Source: Botrytis cinerea B05.10
Taxonomy: Eukaryota; Ascomycota; Leotiomycetes; Helotiales; Sclerotiniaceae
DNA length: 64,000 bases
Direction: 5' to 3'
Assembly: GCF_000143535.2 (NCBI RefSeq)
Contig: NC_037325.1
Coordinates: 1,240,001-1,304,000, forward strand
The position numbers and the translations under genes are program-made. Position 1 is the first letter of the stretch. Every line of letters starts with the position of its first letter. Below the pieces are notes generated by a model. It had not been told where the DNA came from. It was given only the letters and a program-made list of their open reading frames with translations, and did no database searches. Positions 51,190 through 62,847 of the stretch are shown one piece after another.

Positions 51190-54129
51190 CGTTTACGAAG
51201 TAGTTTTCCTGTTTACATCATCATTTGATTCACATCGGTGCCTCGTAGATCGTACATCGCAGAAACATGTGCGTATGACACGCTTCAAGTTACGAAAGAG
51301 CCTATGAGGGAATACATTCTTCGACTCGATTGGTATCAAAAAATCGAGAAAGGATTGGATGGGAAGAGATCAAACGGTCGAGGCCGACAGATTGAAAACA
51401 TTTGGTTGGATCTACCATGGACCCGTGGTGTTGTGACAATGTGAAGGGACTTGACGGACTTGAGGGAGTGGGGAACTACCCCCGTCCCTTCATTTTGAGT
51501 GGAGCGATTGATTATCTCTCCTTGAAGTCTAGGACCTTCTTGGATAATCCGCAAATTCATTTTGGGAAATCCGAGAGTTCCATCAAGTGGGGGTCACTTG
51601 TCTTGATGGATCCTGGAGCGGGTACGAGATATTCTAGAATCGGGCTTCAAATCTATAAGATTATCCAGTCAGATCTTAGTGAACGGACACATTTATGGAA
51701 CGATGGAACATTAGAAAAAAAGATTACTCACGAGTAGAAGAGCGAAAATTCAAGTATGAGGAAAAGCGTCGCAGCCTTTGAGCAAGTGCATTGGGTATAC
51801 GAACACTATTGTTCTTATTATAGCTCCGATGTGATGTGTTGTAATGATGCACAAGATGGCCAAAGAACCAAGAAGGGCCAGAACAGATAGAATGAATGTG
51901 TTTACTAGCTGGTGACGACCCCGATGATGCTAAGATGACTGATTGATCTTGTGCGTTGGGTTGAATTGGGGCTTTGAAATTGAAGAGTACGTACTCTGTG
52001 CTAACGAAAGGAAACCCTGATGATGCAATTCAGGGAAGAGTTGATATAATGTAATGCAATGTAATAAAGATACTTGACAGAAGAAACACCTGGTAGACTA
52101 ACCTAGATAGATAGATACCTAGGTGCTTGATACAAAATGCCCATTGTCTAATTTCTAATACCACACCATCCAACAGCTAAATGGTATCATTTCAACGTTG
52201 AAAAATACAATTTGCATAAAAGTTACAACATCAGCGTACATCCACTACACGTAGGTATCATACATATCCTCAAACACAGGAATCTCGGAATCCCACACTT
52301 CCAAGTTGACAACCTTAAGCGGTTCCTCCGGAAGCGAGACTAGAAGTAGCCACGGTCCACGCCATTCCATTGCACTTGAGCGGTCAAGAAGAGCCAGACG
52401 TGTCTACGGAGTCCTTTTGAAGAGAAGGGCATCCATCGTACCCCTACAAAACTCTAATAAAAGGTAGTGGGATTCGAAACAAAACGTTTGTGCGTACCGT
52501 ACGGATTGTGGATAGAGATGCAAAGGGGCATGGAAAGCTAGAGTAATACTGTGTACAAAGCATCAAGCATCAGGCAGGCCAGCACAGTTTCGATAGGATC
52601 CAGTTCGACATATCAAGTCATCACCGATTGCTAGACCAGACCAGACCGGACCATACCATCCATACCATGCCGTCTATGCCATCTCAACAAATATCATACT
52701 TTGATGGGAGCATCTCATATTGCAACCCAAACCATACTGTGCATAGCAATCCCGTACTATTGTTAGACAATACAGAATATCTCCTCGTGCAAAAGTTCCC
52801 GTGCAACCTTAACTATCTATCGCCGTACCTACTCACGAAGGAGGACGGATGACACAATTTCGTCTTCTGATTCTTCCTTTTCTCCTCATTCAATAGTCTT
52901 GACACTCCCGCTTCCCCCTTTTTTCCTTTTTCTTTGACTACCGAGACCAGTTCTCGAGGTTCAACAAAGAGATCGCAAAGATCATCCAAGACTTTCCAGG
53001 TTGTACCTCTTGCTACAACCACTCCGCACATGGATCTCACCCACAGTGCCGCATTCAATTAATACTTCCCGCTTCAGTTAATCGATAAGATCTTCTCTCT
53101 TTTTTTTCCCAACAGACCAGCCAATATAATCCTTTCAAGGGTCTCCCAAAGGCGTCCACACTAGGCACGCCAACAATCCTATTGGGTGGCCAGCGTTTAC
53201 GAGGGAGGGGAGCGGAGGGTATCAGCCAAAGATACAATTGGAACGAAGCACGCAATTATCATTATATACATCGTATAACGTTATATGCTTTCCCTCGGAT
53301 GCTTATATACAATGCCCCCCGTCTCCGTCTTCAATTTCACACAGTTCTCTCACTCTCTCTTTCGCCGTCGTAAATCCGGATTCCGAACGCACATTTAAAC
53401 TCCATGGACGGAAAGTAACGAGTTGATAAATCGTATATCTCAACCCCCATTCCCCCCACCAGCACCAACATACTGCACTGTCAAGATATTGGTCAATTCA
53501 CTTTGCCCAACACATCGACCGTCTTGTGTCTCGTTTCCGCATCGCAGCATTTCGTCCATTTCGCTCACCTCCATCCATCCAGCCATCCCACTCTTCCGCT
53601 TTCGCCCATTAATTTCCCTCGGGAGTCATATCGGTAGAAATATCAGTCTCTTATCAGCACGGATTCAAATACATACGACTAGCACTATCTATCTCCCTAG
53701 TATCTATCTATCTCCCTAGTCCCACCCACTATTACAATAAAAAGACCGTTCATAGAGTCACAACGCCAGAATCTTTCCAATCGCCAATCGAGATTATATA
53801 AAAAGAAATCCCATCCTTGATTTGATTTTGATTTGCATTTGATCTTGATTCTGATCATCTCATCACATCATCCTGGATCTCGTCCATTTGATCTTCCTCA
53901 CCTGGACCGTTCCAATTCACCATCACGAGAAACATTCACAAGACCCAGGCCAACCAGGGAAGAACCCGTCCGGAGAACTTATCTACGACATACGACATAC
54001 GACATATAAGATACCCAGATATATTTTACCTTCACACACAACCAACAATTCGTATCGAACGTCTTCGACGATTCCCTTCTCTCTGATATCCTATATCCAA
54101 AGGAAGAACCCGTCTTCCGAACTGCCAAA

Positions 54130-55282
54130 ATGGCACACTCAACAAGACCATCCGCTTCCCGAACACACACTGCTCCTTCACTTGCTCTATCTCCACGAAC
54201 GAGCTCCGAAAAAACCACAGACAAGAAATCCCATCACGTACGCAGAAAGTCGGGAAAGGAATTCGCGGTAGTAGCGGAAAAGAGAACTAGTCGACCTACC
54301 ACTTTACACCGAAGGACTACACCCCAAGTCATTACCAAGGCTGCCAGAAGCAAGGAGAGGGAAAGTCAACACGCGGAGAAAGATAACGGGGAGAGCTTTC
54401 CACAGTTCTGGTAAGTTCAACTCGATCGTCAGATGATGACGACGCCTAGGATTGGGAAAAGGCGGGGTGCATAATGGTGGCTGAACCGAGACTGACAAAT
54501 TATCACAGTATGACCTGCGAAAAGCAATTTACACCTCCCAACAATACCTTTCTCTATTGCTCTGAGCAGTGAGTATCCTAATCTACACATTTTACACAGA
54601 ACAAATCACTAACAAGTTTCATAGATGTCGTGTTCATGATCAAGCACCAACATACACTTCTCGATCAAACCCATATGCAACTGCACCAAACTCTCCACCG
54701 TTGACTCCATTCTTGTCAAGTGCAACTCTATACTCTCCGGAAGAACCTCGAGACATTGTGCCGCGACTCTCCCCTACACAATCTAGACCTCGATCATACT
54801 TCAACTCATCACCATACCCAACCGATTACTCCGTCTCATACCACGTCCCCTCCTCATCCCTCCCAGCATCCCACTTCTATACTTCATCCCAAGCCAATAC
54901 ACATTCATCGAGCGCCTTGGAGAGCTTAAGAGAGTTAGCCACAGCGCTTCCCCGAACACATCAACCACACGAACCAGAATCTCCACCAACTACTACACTC
55001 TCGAGGACTTCTTCTCAAGTCTGGAACTACATGCCATTCACAACCAAAACCACAACACCTACACCCCTCGTCACACCCGGCAACTCATACTCCAACAGTG
55101 GCGCCAGCCATTCCGCTCGTCGAAGCCGAGAAGATTTATATTCTTTCGGGGCTAGTCAAACATTCACCAACACCGGTGGTATGGGTATGGATCGTCCTTT
55201 GCCACCTCGAAGTGGTCCAGGTGGCTATGTACATCGACCTAGAAGTATTGATCTGGTTACACCATTCACACCTGGTGTTTAA
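54130..55282 (+). CDS. Ecl1-family life-span regulatory factor
   Basis: Ecl1 proteins of S. pombe extend chronological life span and respond to nutrient (notably zinc and sulphur) limitation; this gene carries the family motif. Exons 54130-54410, 54509-54568 and 54625-55282 give 332 aa. The motif is assembled over both junctions: FPQFCMTCEKQF..FLYCSEQCR, with Cys94, Cys97, Cys111 and Cys115, a CxxC-CxxxC zinc knuckle. The middle exon of just 60 nt encodes most of it. The N-terminal 90 residues are basic and Ser/Thr-rich. The C-terminal 215 residues are Ser/Pro/Thr-rich and disordered, with many possible phosphorylation sites, and end in the short conserved-looking block RPRSIDLVTPFTPG. Fungal homologues in filamentous species have similar long tails. 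An unusually long gene-free region lies upstream. Confidence 0.88.
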
Positions 55283-56184
55283 ACCGAGATGAGAGAAAAA
55301 GAAGCAACGCTCGAGAGGAGCACATAGTATACGTTATTTGAGTTTGTTATAGATATTTGAGTCTCCAAGCATTGCGAGCATTACATTATCGTTGTAGATA
55401 TAGGATTATTATCAAACAGGAACATTGGAATTGGTATGGGCATTCGGCATACGCGCGCGAGCATCACAGACAGCTAGCAAGGAAATTGTGAAGGAGTTAA
55501 TCATGGAATCTAAAAATGGGCGGGTCAATTTACATGCATAATGCATTATGGGTATGAAAAAAGGACGGAATGGTATGAAATGGAATGGAATGGGTAAATA
55601 CTTGGGGATTAGATTAGAGCCTGCAATAGCTCTACATCGCTTTAGTTAAAAATTAAATACACACCTTTAACAAATCATTTTAATGTCTAACTATGACTTG
55701 AATCTCGTGAAATGAAACCATGCGATATGATTTATGGGGACTTGATATTCCATTTGAACTTTGGCGAATTGTATGACATCTCATCTTTCGAATCTCGAAT
55801 CTCGAATCTCATACAGTTTTATGGCTCTTCAGGCTGTTTCATCCCATACAACCAATAGTTCATTCACTCATTCATTCGGGTATGAAAGGTTCTCTATCAA
55901 ATTCCCTCCTCTCACCCATCACGTGCAAAAACGAGCGAAAAGCCCCGATGTGTAACCGAGATAGTGGTAGTGGGGTCTATATCTCGACAAGTTTCGTCTC
56001 GAATTTGGAGTTTTAAATCGACGACGCCTATTCAACGAGATCATAATCTAAGTGTGGTGTTGTGTTAAAACTGTATTGCGATTTGTTGAAGTGTGTTGGA
56101 TGTTGGATGCTTTCAGAGGTTAGATCTATATAGGAAGGAAAAATTGAGATTGAGATTGAGATTGAAAAGGGAAGAGGCGGAAAA
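55283..56184. other. intergenic
   Basis: No credible gene; ECL1-family 3' region and hydrolase promoter. Confidence 0.5.
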
Positions 56185-57238
56185 ATGACGTCGAAATTTA
56201 TAACGAATGATGGTGTGTCTATTGCGTATAGCGATACGGATTCGCAGAATGAGAAAGGACTGGAATGCTTGATTCTTGTGAGTGGTTTCTGAACATGGAA
56301 AGATTTTCAATCAGACTCTCGCTGGGAATTACTCGTGTCACTAACAAATCACACAGTTGCATGGATTTACTGGTTCGAAAGATGTTTGGCAAAAGAATAT
56401 AACTGCCTTGCGGAAAGCATACCGTGTTATTGTACCGGATCTGAGGGGTCATGGAGATAGCCAGAAACCAAAACATGGATATCATGTTAGTCGTCTCGCG
56501 ATGGATTTGCATGAACTCACACAGCATATTATCACTTCATCGGCTGCCAGCCCAAAGGGCACTCGAGTAGACAAGAAGTTCCTTGCTATTGGCGGCAGTC
56601 TCGGATGTGCTATCTTATGGAGTTATGCTGAGCTTTTTGGGACCAGCTTGTTTAGGAAAATGATGTTTGTGGATCAGAGTCCTCTTCAAAATTCGTCGTT
56701 GGATGGTTGGGATAGCCGGTTTTGTAACCGCGGTATGAATAGTCCGTGGGCAATTGCTTCGCTTCAGAAGACGCTGGAGTTGGCGCCGGAAATGGCACAT
56801 CATGGAACTATTGCGGCTTGTTTGGGATATCGATATGCACCTCTCGAAGCGGAGGTGGGACTTCGGGCGCAGAAGGATATGGATGATGATGAGGCTTTTT
56901 TCTTAGGAGAGGCACTTAAGGGGGATGGAAGATGGTTGGGAAAACTTATGGAGGATCATACGGCGAAGGATTGGAGAGATAGTCTTCGTGCTTGTTTTGG
57001 ACCCGAGAGTGGGAGTGAGACGGAGGTTTTGGTGGTAGGTAGTAGTAGGAGTGGATGCTTTCCTGCAGAGGGAGTAATGAAGATTGTGGAATTTATAAAT
57101 GAGGGGTTGGAAGCTGGTGGAGAGAGCAAGGAAGGAAAGGCACGGGGTGTAGTAGTTGATTGGGGCGGCCATTGGTGTTATTGGGAGGACCCGGAGAAGT
57201 TTAACAACTTGGCATTGGAATTCCTAGGAGGCAATTAA
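56185..57238 (+). CDS. alpha/beta hydrolase, 324 aa
   Basis: Serine hydrolase of the epoxide-hydrolase/esterase/lipase type; substrate unknown. Exons 56185-56277 and 56357-57238 join in phase zero (intron 79 nt, GTGAGT..CACACAG). The fold is clear: FITNDGVSIAYSD start, oxyanion-hole LHGFTGSKDVW, the strand VIVPDLRGHGDS, and the nucleophile elbow GGSLGC with Ser112. The acid is not certain. The catalytic His is probably His303 in WGGHWCYWEDPEKFN. The cap region (about 140-230) is large and charged. No signal peptide, so probably cytosolic. The closest functional guess is a non-haloperoxidase or esterase-like hydrolase; this is inference from motif spacing. Confidence 0.88.
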
Positions 57239-57670
57239 AGAATGAATCAGAAAATTACGCACCAGCATAGCAAAATGGATGGAGCAGGTAGCATGAAGAG
57301 AAATCACATAGGTATTTGGTCCTGCATTGTCTCAAGAATTTTCAACGGTCGAAAAGTGTTCGATCGGGAAATCTAATTTGATGTTTGGGAGGGAGACTTT
57401 GATACTCTAGGCTATGTGTATAATTGAATGTTTCACTTTTCTTGTTGGTAGTTAATTGAATGCTGGGTATGGGTTGCTCTTTTTCTTTCTAAAATTTCTA
57501 TATTTTTTTTTTAAAAAAAAAAAAATATCCACAATACCCACAATATCCACAATATCAACAATATCCTACTCTATCTTTATCTCTATTTTCATCTTCATTT
57601 CCATTTCTATTTCCATCTCTATCTCTCTATCCTCTGACAAATATATTCTCTAAACCCCCAGAGTCTGTCA
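57239..57670. other. intergenic before 5S rRNA
   Basis: Contains the 3' region of the hydrolase gene, the T10-A13 element and an imperfect (ATATCCACA)n tract at about 57525-57570. No gene. Confidence 0.55.
57503..57525. repeat. T10-A13 palindromic homopolymer (second copy)
   Basis: Same architecture as the element at 45062-45084, about 145 bp upstream of the 5S gene. Confidence 0.9.
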
Positions 57671-57788
57671 CATACGACCATAGACTGAAGAGAATTGGGC
57701 ATCCCGTCCGCTCTGCCATACACAAGCTTCAGATCGGTAGATTAGTAGTTGGGTGGGTGACCACCAGCGAATCCCTACTGTTGTATGT
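57671..57788 (+). rRNA. 5S ribosomal RNA
   Basis: 118 nt from ACATACGACC to GTTGTATGT, whose ends pair as helix I (nine pairs including one G-U). The conserved interior GGGCATCCCGTCCGCTC and the pol III internal control region AGTAGTTGGGTGGGTGACC are intact. Helix II is CTGAAG paired with CTTCAG, which departs from the GTGTGG/CCACAC I recall for Neurospora 5S yet stays fully complementary, so the gene looks functional or recently so. A single dispersed copy, not in an array, as usual in Pezizomycotina. It sits alone, 0.4 kb after the hydrolase gene. Confidence 0.95.
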
Positions 57789-59652
57789 TCTTTTTTGTTT
57801 TTTTTGGAGAGGGTGGGGGGATAGGAGGAATTTGTTTAATTTTTAGGGGGAAGGGAGGATGGAGATGGAGAGTTTGAATACGCATCCATACCCCATATCA
57901 TACCGTTTCATGATGTCATTTTTTTCATCCATCCATCTTATCTCATCTCATCTTGACAAAATTCATGGATGAAATGACATCATCTATCATGAATCTGCTG
58001 CTAACTTACTTTAACTGTCTCATCTCTTCAATCTTCAAAATGATCTCATCTCACACTTTGTTGGGGGGGGGAGGGGGAAAAAAAAAACTCTTCTTCAAAG
58101 ACTAGTTAGTTAATTAATTGATATATTAACCTTACGAACTTGTAAGTTGTAGGTGGGTAAAGAAGCTGGCTAAATAGTCGCAGTGTAGCTTTGAAATGGA
58201 TGATCTGATATTATAATGTAGGTAGGTGTTGAGGATGATGGCAAAATAATGTTGAAACTGATGTTGAAACTTTTCTTGGGGGCGTTGGAAGGAAGGAGAG
58301 GGAGGTTAGAGGAAAGGGGAGAGGTGTTGTATTTGAGTGTAAATCTCATATATATATATATATATATATAGCTAGCTATCAATATAACGGGCTCGCTTAT
58401 CTTATTATTATTATTGTTGTTGTTATTGTTGTAGGGAGAAAAAGATCTGTCGTCTGAAAAGCTCTTTCGGTCTTCTGTCTTCTCGCTTCTTGCTTCTCGC
58501 TCGCGTGTAGTAGATTCTGTTCTTGGTTTAATAGCGCTATCTCTATCGTTGCTGAAGTCTTCGCTGATTGTTCTAGTATCTTTGTTGTATAGATGGTATA
58601 GCTAGTTGCGGGGAAGGGGGAAGGGGGAGAGTGAATTAGAGTTGTTTTTCTTGGATTTCATAGTATACTATACCTACTATTACTCGCTTCCCGGGTTTCT
58701 CTCTATTAATCAATTTTATCGTCTTTTAGTGTTTCCGCTCCTGTTTCGCACTCGGCATCGCTCTATCAGTCCTGGCTCAGACAGCTTAAAGCTTTTTCTC
58801 CTGTGGTCTTCCCACCCAGGATGTCTCTCACTTCGTCTACCCGCACATGGTGTATATCATACCCGTTCTTCCGCCGCTTTCTTTTTCCCCCTTTAGAAGT
58901 TTCTTGGTTCCCTTTTGGTTTTGCTTCTTGGCAGAATCTATTCGGGTATTTTGGTTTGATAGATGTTTGATTCTCTTGTTACTAGATTTGATCGGTGAAT
59001 TGAGTATTTGTAGATCAATGGATAAGTACGTTTAGATAGCTTTATTACTCGGTGTGGTGGGTGATAGTATTATTGTTTACGAAGGTATTTTTGTATAGCT
59101 CACAAGAGGGAAGTTTAGACGGTGATGATGTAATGTTTTAGCGAATGAAGCATGAGCTTTAGGGATTGGAATGGGATAGAATTGGATGAGATGATGGACT
59201 AGCAGACTAATTCAAGCTTTCAGCTTTTGAAAAAGCATCGGTCCTCAAGAATGGTTTGTTTTTTGATGGAACGGATTATTTCTAGAATATTTGCGAGCTT
59301 CTTCCACGAGTCATAAACAATCTCGTTGTGTTGTTCAGACCTTGAATAGTACTGGGTCCTAGATGATAGACAGCCTCAAGAACTTTCTTGAGGTTATTTG
59401 TCTTGTTTATTGCCAATTGTTTGTAATCCCATAACTCTTCTTCATAATGATTGATTCGGATTCAACAATACAAGAAAACCAATATCCAACTGTAACACAA
59501 AATACTGTCGAATATAAACTGTCCTAGTCTATCTTCAGCTCCCAAGTATTACGTACCATGCACGTGATTCCCCACTAATTTCTCCCAAACCTCACCTCCT
59601 TTTCTTTCTCCCGCCAAACCCGACATGTACCTAAACATCACATTTCATCAAC
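57789..59652. other. intergenic, 1.9 kb
   Basis: No credible protein gene. Contains G-rich runs near 57820 and 58065, and a (TA)n tract at 58349-58370. A T/C-rich stretch at 58440-58960 has only low-complexity frames. Confidence 0.5.
57791..57805 (+). terminator. RNA polymerase III T-run terminator of 5S
   Basis: Six T, one G, then eight T begin three bases after the 5S 3' end, a strong pol III stop. Confidence 0.85.
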
Positions 59653-60620
59653 ATGCTTATTTACGCTTTCGCATTGATACCTCTTTACGTCCTAGTATGG
59701 GTGCCTCTTTCTCAAGTAATCTACGGTCGTCAATCTGCTCTTCATGAACCTCTTGATTTGAACTCTTCATTAATTGCAAGTGATGAACCCCTATTCTGCC
59801 CAGAGGATAGTTACAAGACGTATATCATTAGTCGAGAACCACTCATGATATATATTGACGGATTTTTGAAAGCGAATGAAAGTAAACATTTGGTTGATGT
59901 TAGGTGTGTTATTTATTCTGATGAAATGAACAAGAGAGACTGATGAGATAGTGAGCCGCTTTATGAACCGTCAACTGTTTCTCACGGACAGGAAGTTACC
60001 ATTGATCCTTCAGTTCGGAATTCTGAAGTGGCGGTTTTAGAGAGGGATGAGGTGGTCAGGTGTATTGAGCATAGAGCGAGGGCATTTCAGGGGTGGAGGG
60101 GCGAGATGGGGATTGAGAAGTTGAGGACGCAGAGGTATGGGGTTGGAGGACATTATGGGATGCATTTGTAAGTTTTGGGGGATTGACGAAGGCTTCTGTC
60201 TATTTTCTATCAGCACGGATCTTGAAAGAAAGATAGCATGAACACGCGGGCTAATAACTAGGAAATAGCGATTGGAGCGGAGGTAAACGTGGCATAGACC
60301 GATTTAGTACTTTCATGGTCTATGTCGACGTATCCTCTGATATCGAAGGTGGAGGAACGGAATTCCCACGTATCGTGGGACCAAAAGGAGGAAGGTGGGA
60401 GGACTTCCTGGAAACTACGGAAGCATTGGATCCAAGAACTGGAGAAAATGTAACAGTAGAAGGGGTGACATTCAAACCAATCAAGGGAAATGCCGTATTC
60501 TGGGAAAATACTGACAACAACGGGAGGGGCTATGATGAAACATGGCACGCTGGTCTACCGGTGGAAAAAGGCTCGAAAGTAGGGTTGAATATTTGGAGTT
60601 ATGGGAGGACCATTAGATGA
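59653..60620 (+). CDS. prolyl 4-hydroxylase-like 2-oxoglutarate/Fe(II) oxygenase
   Basis: Oxidises a substrate (classically a proline) with O2 and 2-oxoglutarate. Exons 59653-59903, 59952-60167 and 60269-60620 give 272 aa. An N-terminal hydrophobic stretch (LIYAFALIPLYVLVWVPL) acts as signal anchor, suggesting the secretory pathway or ER. The iron site is complete: His155-x-Asp157 in MHFDW, with the HF/D boundary lying at the second splice junction, and distal His249 in DETWHAGLP. Lys259 in GSKVGLNIW, ten residues later, is placed to bind 2-oxoglutarate. RFSTFMVYVD is the core beta strand, and GGGTEFP also fits the family. The second intron (101 nt) has GCTAATAAC as branch site. Substrate not predictable. 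Confidence 0.92.
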
Positions 60621-61242
60621 AGATGCGGAGAGAAGAGTGAATGAGAAATAGCGCGCGTTGAATACTGGTGTACAAGGCATAACCGAAGTGGAGTGAATAG
60701 ATCGGTACATATGGATTTAGTATATTCCATTATGACTCAACCTTGAAGGTTACAATTGTTGTAGGAAATCAGATACAACAAGTAAGCAAATTTGCTAGAT
60801 GGAGAAATCATCTCGAGGTTCTCAGAATATCACGACGAAAATCTTCCAATTCTTTAGCTTGTGATTCCATTCACCTTTCAATAACCTCCTGCTGGTAATT
60901 TTTGTCGGGGGTTTCTTTTACTTTCAATATAAATTGAAAAGAGCTTGATTTCAGAAACAGTCCTACCTACCTACACACACAGAAGCCTTAATCAAATACC
61001 TCCAAGGAGATCGAACTCTAGTATTCCAAGCCATTTGTGTGGAACAAACAACGAACAGCGAGCAACGCAAACACATCCACCTACCTACTTTATTTTCAGC
61101 ATCGATGTCGCAGAGCAAGTGGCACTGATTGCAAGTTTTCATATCAAACGGACCAGACCCAACGATCTATCCAAGATCTTACAAACTCCAGGAATATCAC
61201 AGCCATACCACAGATACACTCAACGAAACTCCAACTACAAAA
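60621..61242. other. intergenic and probable leader
   Basis: No credible gene. From about 60940 the sequence is C/A-rich and likely is the 5' leader of the next gene. Confidence 0.5.
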
Positions 61243-62244
61243 ATGGCAGCCAACGCCTCCGCCCATTCCGACCTCGTAACACTACATGCAAACCTCCACG
61301 CGCTTCTCATCAAATTCTCCCTCTCCCTCCATCTCACCTCTCCATCTCTAAAATCTTCCCACAACCCAACCCAACAATTCGCTACAACCCCCAACCGTCT
61401 ATCCACCCACCGTCTCCCACCCTCCATCTACACCTACAAAAACAACCCCAACGACCCCCTCGAAGTCCTCTACACCCTCTCCCCACCAGCCTTCCACTAT
61501 CTCCCCCGCAGCACGCTTCTCCCGCCCCAAATCCTCCGCAAAGGCTTTATCGAGACCGCCGAAAACAATCCTCCGCTCCTCTCAGGAACTCGAATGCAAA
61601 TCATGGTGATTCCGCGCGGAGTACGGAAAATCATCGTGCACTTTCTGGTCTACGATCCGGTGCGCAAGGAAACGAAAAAAGATGCGCAAATTTCGCCTCT
61701 GTCTTCTATCTCCTCGTCGACTTCCTCGAGAGATGATGGTAAAGAAATTCCTCATAAGCTGCGCAAGAAAGCGAGCAAGATCTTAAATCCACAGCCGAAA
61801 AGAAGAGATTATCCGACGAAACGGAGATCGACGAGTCGGTTTGCAAGTGCGAATGCGAATGCGAATGTAAATATAAATGTGGATGTGGATGGAAGAGCGG
61901 GGTGTAATGTGAGTGTGAATCCGAGTCAGAATTTGGACGGGATGGAAATTGAAGTTGTGAAGAAAAAACAGGTGTCAGAGATGGATGTGGAAAGGAAAGA
62001 GGATAGAGAGGGAGAATACGTGGTGATGAGACGGGTTGTGAAGTTACCGAGGAAGGTTTGGTGTGGGAGGAATGTAAGTTCTTTTTGCTTTTCTTCTTTT
62101 CGATTCTTTTTAAGATCATCTGTCTTTGAGAGGAGAATCGATGAGTATTGGGGTCTGCGCCTGGAAAGAGAGGAATGCTGATATTGGATCTCAATGATTT
62201 AGTGTCAGGATAAGTTCGAACAGTTGTTTATCAGAAGGACTTGA
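61243..62244 (+). CDS. hypothetical protein, 290 aa
   Basis: Exons 61243-62073 and 62203-62244 join in phase zero over a 129-nt intron (GTAAGT..TTTAG); the second exon adds CQDKFEQLFIRRT. ATG 61243 has AAA before it and begins MAANASAHSDLV. The frame stays open upstream without better support. The first 130 residues look folded: a helix (LHANLHALLIKFSLSLHL), then STHRLPPSIYTYKNNP, LEVLYTLSPPAFHYLPRSTLLPP, and a strand pair TRMQIMVIPRGVRKIIVHFLVYDP. The middle is basic and disordered with an Ala-Asn repeat (ASANANANVNINVDVD), which comes from a GAATGC-type repeat. No family recognised. Confidence 0.7.
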
Positions 62245-62847
62245 GACCATCGGGCGATATGGATACGTATGAGAAGAGGTAATAGGATGTGATGTGTGGA
62301 AATCGCAGGCTGATCTGGTGAGACAGATTGCAAGCCATTATGGAGATCAATACAGAGCTTCGTTCTTTGTGTTTTGATATAGAATGGGTGGGACGGTAGG
62401 ACAACTCCTGATATTACAAAGTAAAGAGACAGTATGAAGTGACTGGTTCTGATTGTATGAGGAAGCCCGGTTGCAAGATAAATAATGATTGAGAATTGGG
62501 TTGTTGGAGCGATTTTGAGAGGGGAGATACAAGGTCCAGAGCGGCATAATGAATGAAGAAAAGGATGATGTAATTACATGAATTAAGAAAGGAGCTGAAA
62601 TGAAACGAGTGGAACCAAGAGTCGTTATCTGTAAGAGCAAGTCAAGTTTGCTTTTTGTATCGTGTTGTGATCTATGGACAATTCCAGATTCTGCAATCTA
62701 GCTAGAATTCTCTTGTTCTGTCTTTCTGTTGTACAACCTACTTCACGCCGCCTGTATTGAGACCTGCACTCAATGCCTGTAGCTTTTGTGTTTTAAGAGG
62801 TCCCCTCTGCAATTTTTTATCTATCTTTTCCAAAATCCAGATAGCAA
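62245..62847. other. intergenic
   Basis: No credible gene; converging 3' regions. Confidence 0.5.

Larger units (their letters stand above)
44254..54129. other. gene-poor region of 9.9 kb with many microsatellites
   Basis: I found no frame, spliced or not, that I would call a gene. Possible frames at 48362-48613, 49372-49653, 50393-50860 and 51402-51737 are low-complexity or unlike proteins. No transposon termini, tRNA or rRNA were seen. It lies upstream of the Ecl1-family gene and downstream of the sugar symporter. The last few hundred bases before 54130 are C/T/A-rich and could be leader sequence. Confidence 0.5.

Noticed and set aside
50393..51737. Several ORFs of 70-155 codons in the large gene-poor region
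   Set aside because: They overlap on both strands, carry repeat-derived Ala-Asn-Ala-Asp or low-complexity runs, and show no recognisable domain or convincing splice structure.
53888..54271. 127-codon ORF overlapping the Ecl1-family start
   Set aside because: It lacks an ATG upstream of the overlap and is out of frame with the real gene; read as leader sequence.
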